Shown in pieces: positions 31,697 to 41,651 of a stretch of DNA of 64,000 nt. Numbering within the stretch: the first letter of the stretch is position 1; every line of letters starts with the position of its first letter. Source of the stretch: Proteromonas lacertae. Taxonomy: Eukaryota; Sar; Bigyra; Opalinata; Proteromonadidae. The DNA lies in contig NGBS01000599.1 in the NCBI GenBank assembly GCA_002245135.1, forward strand, positions 1-64,000. Direction: 5' to 3'. The translations under genes and the position numbers were made by a program. The notes under the pieces are model-generated. The model worked only from the letters and a program-made list of their open reading frames with translations, searched no databases and was not told where the DNA came from.

Positions 31697-32434
31697 TATT
31701 ATTTTATATATTAATGTAAATTATAGTGTTATCAATATTCCGTATATCCAAAGTTACTGAAATGAAGTAATTGGATATATAATTTGGTGTGATGGAAGTA
31801 AAGGATGCTGCTTATGAAGAATTATTGAAACAAAGAGTAGAAAAGAAAGTATTATTTACAGGTATCATTTATAGATATCATTTACAGGTAGTTTAGTAAG
31901 AGAAATTAAATATATTATATATAGAATTATTCGCATATAAAGAGGAGTTTAATAGAATACATTTTAATAGAATCTTCAATAGAGATAGAATTATCTTCAA
32001 GTGGATTAAATATTATTTTACAAGTTATTCATTAACAGTATATATATTTATATTAATAATATTCAATAATTATAATGAAATAGATATTCAAATTGATATG
32101 TTAGTTCATAAAGGTGAGATGAATTACAATTGATAATCTATTGAAAAGTTCTTCATTCATAAGTATATGTTTATATGTGATAATATTTATATTACAATAG
32201 ATTATCGACTGAATAGTATTTTAATTGAAGATGAAGGCGTGATGCTATTAACAAATGAACTAGATTCAGTTGAGTAGAATGTATATTTTATTTATTTTAT
32301 TATGTTGTAGATGGAAAAACCTTAAGTATATTTTTATTTTTTTTATAATTTTTTTTAGAATTAGATGTTTGCAATAGTATAATTAATTATTTTTCTTATA
32401 TTTATATAGGTTGGATTACAAAGAATATGTGTAA
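31697..32434. other. Gene-poor stretch with possible relic coding
   Basis: No intact gene. At about 31,793-31,860 a reading MEVKDAAYEELLKQRVEKK resembles a phrase in the preceding LRR relic (EELLKPRV), hinting at a second piece or duplication of the same dead gene. The rest is AT-rich without structure. Confidence 0.3.
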
Positions 32435-33067
32435 TATATTGTTGTTCCCCGTATGGCGGAAATCTATATTGTAGAATGATTCAATCAAAACTAATATGAT
32501 ATTCATGATGTTTGGAGTCAGTTATTAACAAATATATAGTTAGTTTGTCATATGACCTACATCTGTGATATACTTTTTTATGAACTTCATTATTATCAAT
32601 ATTAAACTAATTTTTGTATATTTTCTATTTTAATGTATCAGTGACTACTACAGTCTAAAATACATTATCTGATATGAATAGAATTCACTATTTTTAATGT
32701 TAAGGCGGTTAAAAAAGAAAAAAGAAAAAATAAGCTCAAGCCTCACTCAAGCCTGCTATTTAATTTCCTTTTTTATTACCTTAACATTAAAAATAATGTA
32801 TTCTATTCATATCAGATAATGTATTTTAGACTGTAGTAGTCACTGATACATTAAAATAAAAAATATACAAAAATTAGTTTAATATTGATAATAATGAAGT
32901 TCATAAATAAGTATATCACAGATGTAGGTCATATGACAAACTAACTATATATTTGTTAATAACTAACTCCGAACATCATGAATATCATATTAGTTTTGAT
33001 TGAATCATTCTGCAATATAGATTTCCGCCATACGGGGATTTCCGCCATACGGGGAACAACAATATAT
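32435..33067. repeat. Foldback palindrome (arms ~270 bp, 73-bp spacer)
   Basis: 32435-32705 is nearly perfectly inverted at 32779-33067, with spacer 32706-32778. The outer end is ATATATTGTTGTTCCCCGTA followed by TGGCGGAAAT. The right arm has a tandem duplication of a 17-bp unit (ATTTCCGCCATACGGGG, about 33,021-33,054) absent from the left, which explains its extra length. No ORF. The near identity of the arms implies recent origin or gene conversion. Most likely a foldback-type MITE; a full-length RNA would form a very stable hairpin. Confidence 0.85.
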
Positions 33068-33855
33068 GATGGTGAAGATATTATATTATAAATTAATTAA
33101 TTTTGTTTGTGTTTTATGTAATAATCATAATTGCAATAGAATAGCATTCATTCTATAAATGAAATATAAATTACCAACTTTGACATTACCTATCTAAATT
33201 ACCTCTCTTATAACACTTAGCTATATATACCAAAAGTAAACTGCATATCCAGGCATTCTGTTTCCTTAATATTAATTTATTTGACTTCCTATTAATATAT
33301 GAATTTTGAGATTTTCGATTCTGACAATTTTTTTAGGTGTTTGGTTTTCGGATTTTTACCTACTTTTACTCACTTTAAATATATTTTTAGCAACTCGTAG
33401 AAAGAATATTTAAAAGAAAATTCTTCATGTTATGTATTTTGGTTAGAGTTATCAAAATTTACATATAAAATTAAAAAAGAAGAAATGACCAAAATCAAGT
33501 ATTTTTGAAACTAACTACACCAGTATATAGTCCAACTCATAACTCATATAGTGGCAAATTTTTATCGTCCAATTTATTTTAGTTATTGAGAAAAAACGTT
33601 TCAAAGTCAAAAAAGAACCTTATAAATTTGTTATGGTGAAGTCCTGCTGATCGTGGATGTTATGATAGTGTTTGGTATATATATTATATAGTGTTTTTAA
33701 TGTAATTGTAGTTGTGTTCTTTTATCAATAAAAATAATCAGAATTCAATCATTCGGTTTAAATAGCGAGATAAATGGGGAGGAACACAATATTTAATAAT
33801 CAAAGAAAATTGATTCACTTTGCTGTTAATCACTATACATCAAGATCATTTCTTT
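33068..33855. other. AT-rich intergenic region upstream of the glycosyltransferase cluster
   Basis: No gene, repeat or clear regulatory site seen between the palindrome and the first glycosyltransferase gene. Confidence 0.4.
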
Positions 33856-34543
33856 ATGAGTAGAATTTTCATCTCTATCCTATTAATAAGCGCAGTCTGG
33901 GCGAATGGTTGCATTAAGACATATAATTGTGAAAAAGACAACTATTTTGACGATGTAATATTTGATGGTCATAAAGATTTTGAAAATCACTTAAAAAACA
34001 TCAGCAGTATGGAGAAATGCAATTGATAAAGAGGTACCTGATGTAATAAGCTGCTATTTAAAGAAGTCTAAACAATATAAATATTATGTCTTGTCAGATG
34101 TTGATATTATACTAATCAACATTCCTAACAATATGTTTGATTTATATAGCACAATTCTATCTAGTTGTAAGGTTAATGTAGTTGGGCCATCTTTAATGAT
34201 AAATGATATATCAATGCTATTTCCAGATTATAAAAGAGTTTATAATTTTGAAACAAAATATCTTAAAAGCAATCATTATGATGTTCTATATAAAAATTAT
34301 TATGTATCATTTATTGAAGCTGATATCGATACAATATTTGGAATGAGAAAAAGTACTGCAAGATTTAAAAGACATAGTAAATTATCATTTAGATCTCTAT
34401 CTCCTTATATATCACATCATATTGATTGGTATATCACAGCTAAATCTATTCCTAAATCTTTTATATACTATGTCAATCATTCAAAATCCATAAATCACTC
34501 TGGTTCTGCATTTAAAATTTCCAATTCACTAAAACAACCTTAG
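33856..34543 (+). pseudogene. GT-A type glycosyltransferase, bacterial-like family (one frame break)
   Basis: ATG at 33856 gives a signal-peptide-like start (MSRIFISILLISAVWANG). After a break near 34,005 the other frame runs WRNAIDKEVPDVIS, YYVLSDVDIIL (the metal-binding DxD position), VVGPSLMINDIS, an acidic E, ADIDTIFGMRK, SLSPYISHHIDWYI and ends at 34543. This order (VG-x-x-L-x-I-x-D, IDT-x-F, PY-x-x-H-x-x-WY) is familiar from small bacterial glycosyltransferases. The break could be a one-base indel or a short intron (a possible 38-nt GT...AG interval at about 33,973-34,010), which I cannot settle. First of five clustered glycan genes. Confidence 0.6.
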
Positions 34544-34552
34544 AATTGATAA

Positions 34553-35509
34553 ATGTTAAATATATTTATTATATATTTTATTTTAATGGTGATTTGTGTT
34601 AGATACTATGATTATATTTTTAATAATTATATCTTTACAAGGATTACATTTAACAGAAATGATAATTTATCAGAATTGTTTATTAATTCTGTTAATATAT
34701 ACAATCAAAGAATAGATTATATAAATCGTATGTACAAAATGAATCAGATATGTAAGGGATGGAAGAAAGCAATAATTGTACTATTAAAATATGATGAAAT
34801 TAAAAAGTTTATAAATAGAAACTACTTATTTCTTATACAAAAATATCATGATGAATTAATATTCTTTGTTACTGAAAGAATATCTAAAACAACTTTATAT
34901 AAAGATATAAAATATATAGTAGTGGATATATCTGAAATTTTTTTCTCATTTCCTTATAAATTTAATCAATCAGCACATAAACCAAACTATATGAAGAGAG
35001 GAAAATGGAATTACCAACATATGTGTAGATTCTTTTTTAAAAATATATTTTTTCATCCCATATTGTGTGATGTTGATATTTATATGAGGCTTGATTCAGA
35101 ATCAATACTAAATACTACTCAAAATTTATTTAATTTAATGGGGGAAGGAATTGTCTATATGCACAATAAAATAATGAATGATTGTGGTAGATTAGTAGAA
35201 GGATTAAAACAATATATTTTTTCTTTTGTAAAAGCATTGAATATAGATATAAAAGATAAAGAAAAGTATTATTTAGCATTTAATAAAACTGCCCTATTAT
35301 ATTACAATAATTTTGAAATATGTCAAATGAAATTTTTTAGAAGTAAAGAAATGATTCTATTATCCAGTTTAATTGATTACAGTTATGGACAGTTTATTTA
35401 TAGATGGGGAGATGCTCCTTTAAGATATATTAGTTTATCTATGTTTGCTGATAACTCTTCAATAATTGCATTACCTCATTCAGTAAAATATTGCCATCAA
35501 AATTGTTAA
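34553..35509 (+). CDS. GT15 family alpha-1,2-mannosyltransferase (KRE2/MNT1-like)
   Basis: Expected to add alpha-1,2-mannose to N- or O-glycans in the Golgi from GDP-mannose. 318 residues, intact. N-terminal anchor (IFIIYFILMVICV), short for a stem. GT15 hallmarks: NYQHMCRFFFKNIFFHP then YMRLDSES (the acceptor/metal region), NKTALLYYNNFEICQMKFFRS and RWGDAPLRYISLSMF, which matches the family's RWGDAPVHSI signature. GT15 is best known from fungi, which bears on the lineage of the host. It starts 10 bp after the previous gene. Confidence 0.85.
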   Translation: MLNIFIIYFILMVICVRYYDYIFNNYIFTRITFNRNDNLSELFINSVNIYNQRIDYINRMYKMNQICKGWKKAIIVLLKYDEIKKFINRNYLFLIQKYHDELIFFVTERISKTTLYKDIKYIVVDISEIFFSFPYKFNQSAHKPNYMKRGKWNYQHMCRFFFKNIFFHPILCDVDIYMRLDSESILNTTQNLFNLMGEGIVYMHNKIMNDCGRLVEGLKQYIFSFVKALNIDIKDKEKYYLAFNKTALLYYNNFEICQMKFFRSKEMILLSSLIDYSYGQFIYRWGDAPLRYISLSMFADNSSIIALPHSVKYCHQNC

Positions 35510-35518
35510 CTTAAAGTA

Positions 35519-35549
<31 letters not shown>

Positions 35550-35905
35550 TTATATAAAATCAACAAATTGTTAAAATTACTGTAATAGATTTTTTAATCT
35601 TTCAGTTGATGATATTTTACGTATTTGAATAGAAGCACCAGGAATAGAAACATAAGCAAAGCATAACTTATTTTTAGAATATAGTTCAATTATACTACTG
35701 ACAATAAGTAACTAGAGTAACTCTTATTAACCTATTTTTCTAATAGATAAGAAATTGACAAATATATCAATATTTTATATTATGTAATACATAGAGTAAA
35801 AGAAAAATATTTATACTGTCAACATAATTTATTGTACATGAGAATATATTATTACAATCCTTATAAAAAGAGTAAAAATTTCTATTAACAACCATATTTT
35901 AAAAT
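35510..35905. other. Intergenic gap with (AT)n microsatellite
   Basis: Between convergent GT15 and GT10 genes. It holds a pure AT dinucleotide run at 35519-35546; no gene seen in the rest. Confidence 0.5.
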
Positions 35906-36901
35906 CTAGAATTTGTGATAATTTTTAATATATTTGCAAAATTTGCATGGCGTAAATATGTAATGTTTCATATTTTTATACCAATCTTTTGAATAATTGT
36001 AAGGCCAATTTATATATTCACTTAATATCTTTCTATCATTTCTAATTAAATAAACATAATTTATTAATTCGCTATAATTTTTAAAATCTTTTGCATTAAT
36101 AATTGAAAAATTAGTTGGATAAAATTTCTCAACATTTTTTGCTCCAAAATATATGGGAATTGATCCTCCTCTCATGCAATCCCATAGTTTTTCTGTTACA
36201 TAATCATCATCAATCGTATCTGAATGCATTTGTCCCCATTTAACTTGATTAATAGTATTTTCTATTGCTAAACAGAATTTATAATTTTTAATAAGTAAAT
36301 ATTTTTGATTGGGCAAGTTATCAGGCCATTTAAGATGATTCTTAAACGCTTGACCAAAAATATCTACTTTCATTTTTCTATTAAACATTTGGCATATTAA
36401 ATTTCTATTTTTGTATGGTTGTCTATAAATAAAGACAATATCTTTTCTTTTCATAAAATCATCAATTGATCTTAGAGATGCTTTTCCATCATTAATAATA
36501 TGAACAATATTATGATAATATGGATATGAGAAATGATGTTTTGATATGAGAAGTTTATAACTAATCAAAACATCAAATGAATTATCTCTTCCACTGCTAA
36601 TATATAGCATATTTTTCCATCTACTTAATGCTTCTACATTTATTTTTATATTTAAAATGTGATTATTTTTTCTTTGAGATAATGATTTTATGTAGCGATT
36701 ATACATAACAGCATTATAGTTATACATATTGTTATTATTTATAATACATTTTACATTTCCACATTTATATTTAGTATTATTTAGTCCAAACCATTCATCC
36801 ATATATCTACTATTTATGTATATATTATATAATTTGTTTTTCTTCCAAACTGCAATACAACCAACTATTAAAACAATAAATATATTTTGCGCTATTGTCA
36901 T
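35906..36901 (-). CDS. GT10 family alpha-1,3/1,4-fucosyltransferase
   Basis: Transfers fucose from GDP-fucose in the Golgi. 331 residues from the ATG at 36901. A type II anchor (IFIVLIVGCIAVWKK) is followed by the donor-binding core: FCLAIENT, then YVTEKLWDCMRGGSIPIYFG (the alpha-1,3-FucT motif), FYPTNFSIINAKDF and the expected downstream helix. All hallmark residues (E-K-x-W/F-x-x-x-x-x-G-x-x-P-x-x-x-G) are visible. It is the only gene of the cluster on the minus strand. The 111-residue plus-strand ORF at 36729-37064 is mostly its shadow. Confidence 0.9.
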   Translation of the reverse strand: MTIAQNIFIVLIVGCIAVWKKNKLYNIYINSRYMDEWFGLNNTKYKCGNVKCIINNNNMYNYNAVMYNRYIKSLSQRKNNHILNIKINVEALSRWKNMLYISSGRDNSFDVLISYKLLISKHHFSYPYYHNIVHIINDGKASLRSIDDFMKRKDIVFIYRQPYKNRNLICQMFNRKMKVDIFGQAFKNHLKWPDNLPNQKYLLIKNYKFCLAIENTINQVKWGQMHSDTIDDDYVTEKLWDCMRGGSIPIYFGAKNVEKFYPTNFSIINAKDFKNYSELINYVYLIRNDRKILSEYINWPYNYSKDWYKNMKHYIFTPCKFCKYIKNYHKF

Positions 36902-37330
36902 TTACCAATTAAAAATATACAATATATATTGTATTAATAAGCCAATTTTAAAATTACATTTTTATTTTTTTCTTAATAAGATCAAGATGGTGAATAGTTC
37001 TTCTTCGGTATATCTATTTATCTTCTGTAATTTCTGGGAATTTCAAGCAACAGAACATTCATAAGCGATCGGTGATCACTACAAGAGGAGTCACAGCAAC
37101 CAGAAATTACAGAATGTGCTGTTGACAATAACTACCTCCGGAACTTTAGGAATAGCCAATCTTGAATAAAATGGAAATGAAATAGGAAATGAAAATATGA
37201 AATTATTATCTTCACATTTGCATTTATTGAAAGATTATGATATTTAAATGAATGCTTCAAGTATAATGATAATGTTAATGTGATATAGAAATGGGATTAT
37301 CATCAATTGGATTACACTTAATATTAGTTG
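36902..37330. other. Divergent intergenic region of GT10 and GT31 genes
   Basis: Presumed shared upstream region. From 36,987 a short plus reading (MVNSSSSVYLFIFCNF) is somewhat less AT-rich than its surroundings and could be a small exon (GTATATC...CAAG) or a relic, but nothing downstream supports a gene. Confidence 0.3.
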
Positions 37331-38323
37331 ATGATAATTGCAATTATATTAATTTGTATAATATTGTATGTATATATTCAATATTTAAATATTGATATTG
37401 GTAATTTGTTTTTAAATTATTTATTATATAGAGTATTAGATAAATCATTCACAAAAATCATTAAAAATGAGGCAAAATACTATACCACCTTTAACGATAC
37501 AGATTTAAACCTTCCACACATTATTGATTTTTCTGTAGTAAAAAATATAAAATGTTTTTACAAACCAAAAATAATCATTGCTGTTTTATCATCTCCTCAT
37601 AATTTTAAGAAGAGATTTTCATTTAGATATATCAGCAAAAATTATTGTAATGCTAAAACAAAATGCAAATTCATTTTCTTTATGGGATCGTCATATTATG
37701 AAGATAAAGTATTAATAAACAAAGAAACTGCTGCTTTTAATGATTTAGTACAGTTTTCATTTCAAAATAGTTATTTAAATTTGACAATTTTGTCTATCAT
37801 GGCTATAAAGTATTGCTATAGAATCTTTAAATATCTACATTATTACATTAAGACAGATGACGATGTTTTAATCAATTATTCTTTGTTATTCAATATTTTA
37901 ACCAGAATAAATATAAGTAATAACCATGTATTTGGACATTATGATGGTAAATTTACTGTAAACAGAAATAAAAACAGTAAAAGCTACATACCTTATTTTC
38001 AATATCCATATAAAGTAAGTCCAGCATATGTATATGGTGGATTAATAATTGTAACACAATCATCATTACATAAAATATATAAAGAAATAAGCAAAAATCA
38101 TTCATATGTTTGGAAAGAAGATGTAAATTTCGGAATTATATGCAAATGGTGTAATGTGACTGTCTTGCAATATCCTTGTTGTGTAGATGCAAAAAATAAA
38201 AGAAAAGAATGTGTAATTGATAATAATACTATTGCAATTGAAATATATAATAAAATAGATTCTTTCTATTGTATAAAACAATTTATAGTAAAATTTCATC
38301 AATTATTAGTAAATTCAGTCTAA
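37331..38323 (+). CDS. GT31 family beta-1,3-galactosyl/GlcNAc transferase
   Basis: ATG at 37331 (the frame is open from a TTG three bases earlier). 330 residues. Type II anchor (IIAIILICIILYVYIQYL). Family order: KRFSFRYISKNYC, CKFIFFMG, DLVQFSFQNSYLNLTI, then YIKTDDDVLINYSLL (the DDD metal motif), YVYGGLIIVTQSSL and WKEDVNFGIICKW (the ED-V-x-x-G catalytic loop). Cys residues near the end could form disulfides. It probably adds a beta-1,3-linked hexose in the Golgi; donor and acceptor cannot be told from sequence. Confidence 0.88.
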   Translation: MIIAIILICIILYVYIQYLNIDIGNLFLNYLLYRVLDKSFTKIIKNEAKYYTTFNDTDLNLPHIIDFSVVKNIKCFYKPKIIIAVLSSPHNFKKRFSFRYISKNYCNAKTKCKFIFFMGSSYYEDKVLINKETAAFNDLVQFSFQNSYLNLTILSIMAIKYCYRIFKYLHYYIKTDDDVLINYSLLFNILTRINISNNHVFGHYDGKFTVNRNKNSKSYIPYFQYPYKVSPAYVYGGLIIVTQSSLHKIYKEISKNHSYVWKEDVNFGIICKWCNVTVLQYPCCVDAKNKRKECVIDNNTIAIEIYNKIDSFYCIKQFIVKFHQLLVNSV

Positions 38324-38530
38324 ATTACTTCTTGTTGTTTAAAATATATAGTGATTATATAAAATATAGTGATTTAATTGATTATATATACTCTATTACA
38401 AATAATAATAATAAACTGAGCGTGTATATAAAACTATAAAAATTGGTAATAGTGAATAGAAAATCATGGTTATAAATATAATAAAAAATATAGCAACATT
38501 ACTCCTCTCTATTATTTTTATAAATTGTTA

Positions 38531-39271
38531 ATGATTCTGATAATCATTTTCATATTTCATTTATTTTTACTTATTAACATATGTATCTTTGTTTTATTTG
38601 TAAATGATAATCAAATGTGCATGTGGTATAATATAAATACAACCACTAATTTTGATACTAATAAATCAAATTTAATAAAAGGATATTTTCAAGTATTACA
38701 CATATTGAAAGTAAAATATTTTCTCGGATTTGGCTCTGAATTGGGTAGTTTTCGAAACAAAGGAATAATAAAGAATGATCATGATGTTGATATTCTTATA
38801 CCAATATGGATGAATTATCACATATTTAAATGTAATCATTATTTGCACTACTATCCTCAGAAATGTAATATATATACTAATCCTAATTATAAAATATGTA
38901 ATAAAACAAGAATAGAATATTTATTTATGTTCAAGGAGTACATAGAAAATATAAGTAAATCAAAAAGCGATTATTCATGTAAGTATTGGGGAAAATATGG
39001 TTATACTAGTTGTTGGATGTTTAAATCAGAATATTTATTTTTAGATATTTGGGTGTTAATAGGGAATGAATATGTTTACAATGATATTGATATTTGTAGA
39101 TGTTCATTTTCTGATAATATTGTCTATTGTAATAAAAATGCATTGAAATCAATTATTAGATTATATGGAAAAAATTATATGATTCCAAACAAAAAAGGGA
39201 GTGGAGATGTATTATGCAAAATAATAATCAACCCAAATAGAAATAATTCAATTTTACTTACAACTAGTTGA
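38531..39271 (+). CDS. LicD/fukutin-family phosphosugar transferase-like protein
   Basis: LicD-type enzymes (nucleotidyltransferase fold) move phosphocholine, ribitol-phosphate or similar groups onto glycans. 246 residues from the ATG at 38531. Hydrophobic anchor (ILIIIFIFHLFLLINICIF), then FLGFGSELGSFRNKGII followed by NDHDVDI, matching the G-S/T-L-G-x-x-R ... D-x-D-x-D signature, and a later FLDIWVLIG. Cys-rich middle consistent with lumenal disulfides. Fourth intact member of the glycan cluster and the last before the host gene array. Confidence 0.85.
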   Translation: MILIIIFIFHLFLLINICIFVLFVNDNQMCMWYNINTTTNFDTNKSNLIKGYFQVLHILKVKYFLGFGSELGSFRNKGIIKNDHDVDILIPIWMNYHIFKCNHYLHYYPQKCNIYTNPNYKICNKTRIEYLFMFKEYIENISKSKSDYSCKYWGKYGYTSCWMFKSEYLFLDIWVLIGNEYVYNDIDICRCSFSDNIVYCNKNALKSIIRLYGKNYMIPNKKGSGDVLCKIIINPNRNNSILLTTS

Positions 39272-39466
39272 GTTGTCTAAAAAACTTAAGTATTTATATA
39301 CATCGATGGATGGAAATAAGAACAATCAAATAATAACAGTAGTTACAATAAACAATTGGATAAAAGCCATATAATTCGCTTTATAATATTGTAATTACTA
39401 ACTTCTTTCTGTGGAAATAAAAAGAGTAAAAAAGTCTTATCAAAATAATTTAAAAAACAAAATAAT

Positions 39467-41347
39467 TTATACTACCTTTTCTGGATTATTACTAACATTC
39501 TCATGTAATCTCTCATTAAGATTATTATCATTTCTAATAACTGGTAAACTTCTTTGAGCTGGGATTACATTTTCATCTATATTACTATTACTATTTGTTG
39601 TATTACTTGTATTTTCAGATAGTTTTGATTTATGTTTACAACAATTCATCTTCTTGAAATATCCTCTTTTATACATCTGATAAAACAATGTAATAAAGAA
39701 TGCTTGACAAACCAATCCAACAGGCAAAGTAACATACAACACACCATCTGCAAGACCACCAATTAAAAATCCAAATGAACAACTACAAGCAGTTGTTAAT
39801 GCATAAGGCAATTGTGTAGCAACATGTTGCATATGAACACAATCACTAGATGTTGAAGACATGACTGTAGTATCAGAAATAGGAGAACAATGATCGCCAA
39901 ATATACTACCTGATAATACAGCAGCTAAACATATTGTATGTAATTCTGGACATACCCTTTCACAAATACCATTCATTATAGGAATTAATATACCAAAGGT
40001 ACCCCAAGCTGAACCTATTGAAAATGCTAAAATTGCAGAGAATATAAACACAATAAAAGGTAATATTCTACTTGGGAAATTTGATTTTTGTATTACATCT
40101 CCAATCCACACACCTGTTTGTAAATACTCTTTAGCTACAGATCCAATAGCCCAAGCCAAACATAATATAATCATTGTAGGCATCATCATCTTCATACCTT
40201 CTTTCACACCTTCTAATACATCAACAAATGTCATTATTTTTCTTGGGATATACATCAACATACATACAACTAAACATACACCACTTGACATACATAATGA
40301 AGTAGCTGAATCTCCATCTCCAAATACATCTGCAATTGATTTACCATTTCCTTCAAAACCACCACCATTGTAGATCATAAATACAAACACTAATATTATT
40401 AATAATATCAATGGAATTAATAAATCAAATACTCTTCCTTTGGTGGATATTTTTACTGTTGCTAAATCTTTTTCTTGTTTTATTACACTCTCTTCTACTT
40501 GACTTAATCTTCTATCGTCTGTTTCAGGTGCTTCTACTTTGTGTAATGCTCTTTGCTCTGCTTCAGCCATTGGACCATAATCAATTCCTGTTATACTGAT
40601 TGTTATTACCATTACTATTGTCAATACACCATATAAATTGTATGGAATTGTTTTGACGAATTGAACCATTCCATTTTTAACTATTTCTGATTCTTCCATT
40701 GCTGAGACTATTACAGCTGCCCAACTTGATATTGGAATAATGACACACATTGCTGCTCCTGTTGCATCTACAATGTAAGCTAATTTCTCTCTTGAGATCT
40801 TATTTAAATCAGTAACTGGCTTCATCACAGTACCTGTTGCAATACACGAGAAGTAATCATCGATAAATATAATTGCTCCTAGAAATGCTGTTGCTAATTG
40901 AGCACCAACTTTAGTATGGATGGCTTTTATTGCCCATCGACCATATGCTACTGTTCCTCCAGCTGCTGTCATTATATAAACTAACGAACCTAACATTAGA
41001 CAAAACATAATGATTGTAGCTCCACTACCAATGGATTCTGCGAGAATTATAAATGGTAATCTTAATATTTCTAAGAAAAATTCACCTTTTACACAAATAT
41101 AAATCAACGAACCTAACAAAATACCTGACATTAAAGAAGTTAATACTTCTTTAGTGACAAGAGCTAAAGCTAAAGCTAAAATGGGAGGTAAAATAGAGTA
41201 CCATGCTGGTTTTATACCAATGGAGTCGGTATTTGCCGTAGTTGGAGGGAAAGTTGTTATATCTGTATCATTGCCTAATAATGATGCATTTAAAGCAAGA
41301 GCAGCAGCAGTTGTGAGTGCTTTTGTCACAATGTGGTTATTTACCAT
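39467..41347 (-). CDS. NhaC-type Na+/H+ antiporter family membrane transporter
   Basis: 626 residues from the ATG at 41347 (an upstream TTG keeps the frame open to 41365). N-terminal signal-like stretch (ALTTAAALALNASLL), then about 11-12 hydrophobic segments. Family-like stretches: GSGATIIMFCLMLGSL, GAIIFIDDYFSCIATGTVMKP, GAAMCVIIPISSWAAV, FSIGSAWGTFGILIPI and SGSIFGDHCSPISDTTVMSS; the last two are typical of NhaC. A long loop at about residues 270-310 is charged. C-terminus is Asn/Ser-rich and cytosolic. Likely exchanges Na+ and H+ at a membrane; substrate could differ (related amino-acid or organic-acid exchangers). No intron. It begins the co-oriented minus-strand host array. Confidence 0.82.
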   Translation of the reverse strand: MVNNHIVTKALTTAAALALNASLLGNDTDITTFPPTTANTDSIGIKPAWYSILPPILALALALVTKEVLTSLMSGILLGSLIYICVKGEFFLEILRLPFIILAESIGSGATIIMFCLMLGSLVYIMTAAGGTVAYGRWAIKAIHTKVGAQLATAFLGAIIFIDDYFSCIATGTVMKPVTDLNKISREKLAYIVDATGAAMCVIIPISSWAAVIVSAMEESEIVKNGMVQFVKTIPYNLYGVLTIVMVITISITGIDYGPMAEAEQRALHKVEAPETDDRRLSQVEESVIKQEKDLATVKISTKGRVFDLLIPLILLIILVFVFMIYNGGGFEGNGKSIADVFGDGDSATSLCMSSGVCLVVCMLMYIPRKIMTFVDVLEGVKEGMKMMMPTMIILCLAWAIGSVAKEYLQTGVWIGDVIQKSNFPSRILPFIVFIFSAILAFSIGSAWGTFGILIPIMNGICERVCPELHTICLAAVLSGSIFGDHCSPISDTTVMSSTSSDCVHMQHVATQLPYALTTACSCSFGFLIGGLADGVLYVTLPVGLVCQAFFITLFYQMYKRGYFKKMNCCKHKSKLSENTSNTTNSNSNIDENVIPAQRSLPVIRNDNNLNERLHENVSNNPEKVV

Positions 41348-41651
41348 TCTAGTAACAAAATTCAATTATAATTAAATGACGAATCTCAAACATGTTTGAA
41401 AATGAAACGATTTTATTTGCTGATTTTCATTAATAAAAATGACTCAAAATTTAGCGAAAATATCCTAAAGTTAGCTTCACATAGTGTTTTACAAGATAGG
41501 CGTTTGCTATATGCAAATAGGTTTAACATCCTTTGAAATATTGATGGAATATCTTTTGTTTCATGCCTAAAAATTCCTATAATGTATAACCAATTGAACT
41601 ATCCAACAGAAAACCAAAACTGTAAAAACATTTGTTTAAATAATTACTATT

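Noticed and set aside
36729-37064. 111-residue plus-strand ORF in the glycosyltransferase cluster
   Set aside because: Most of it is antisense to the fucosyltransferase 5' end and it has no coding character of its own.
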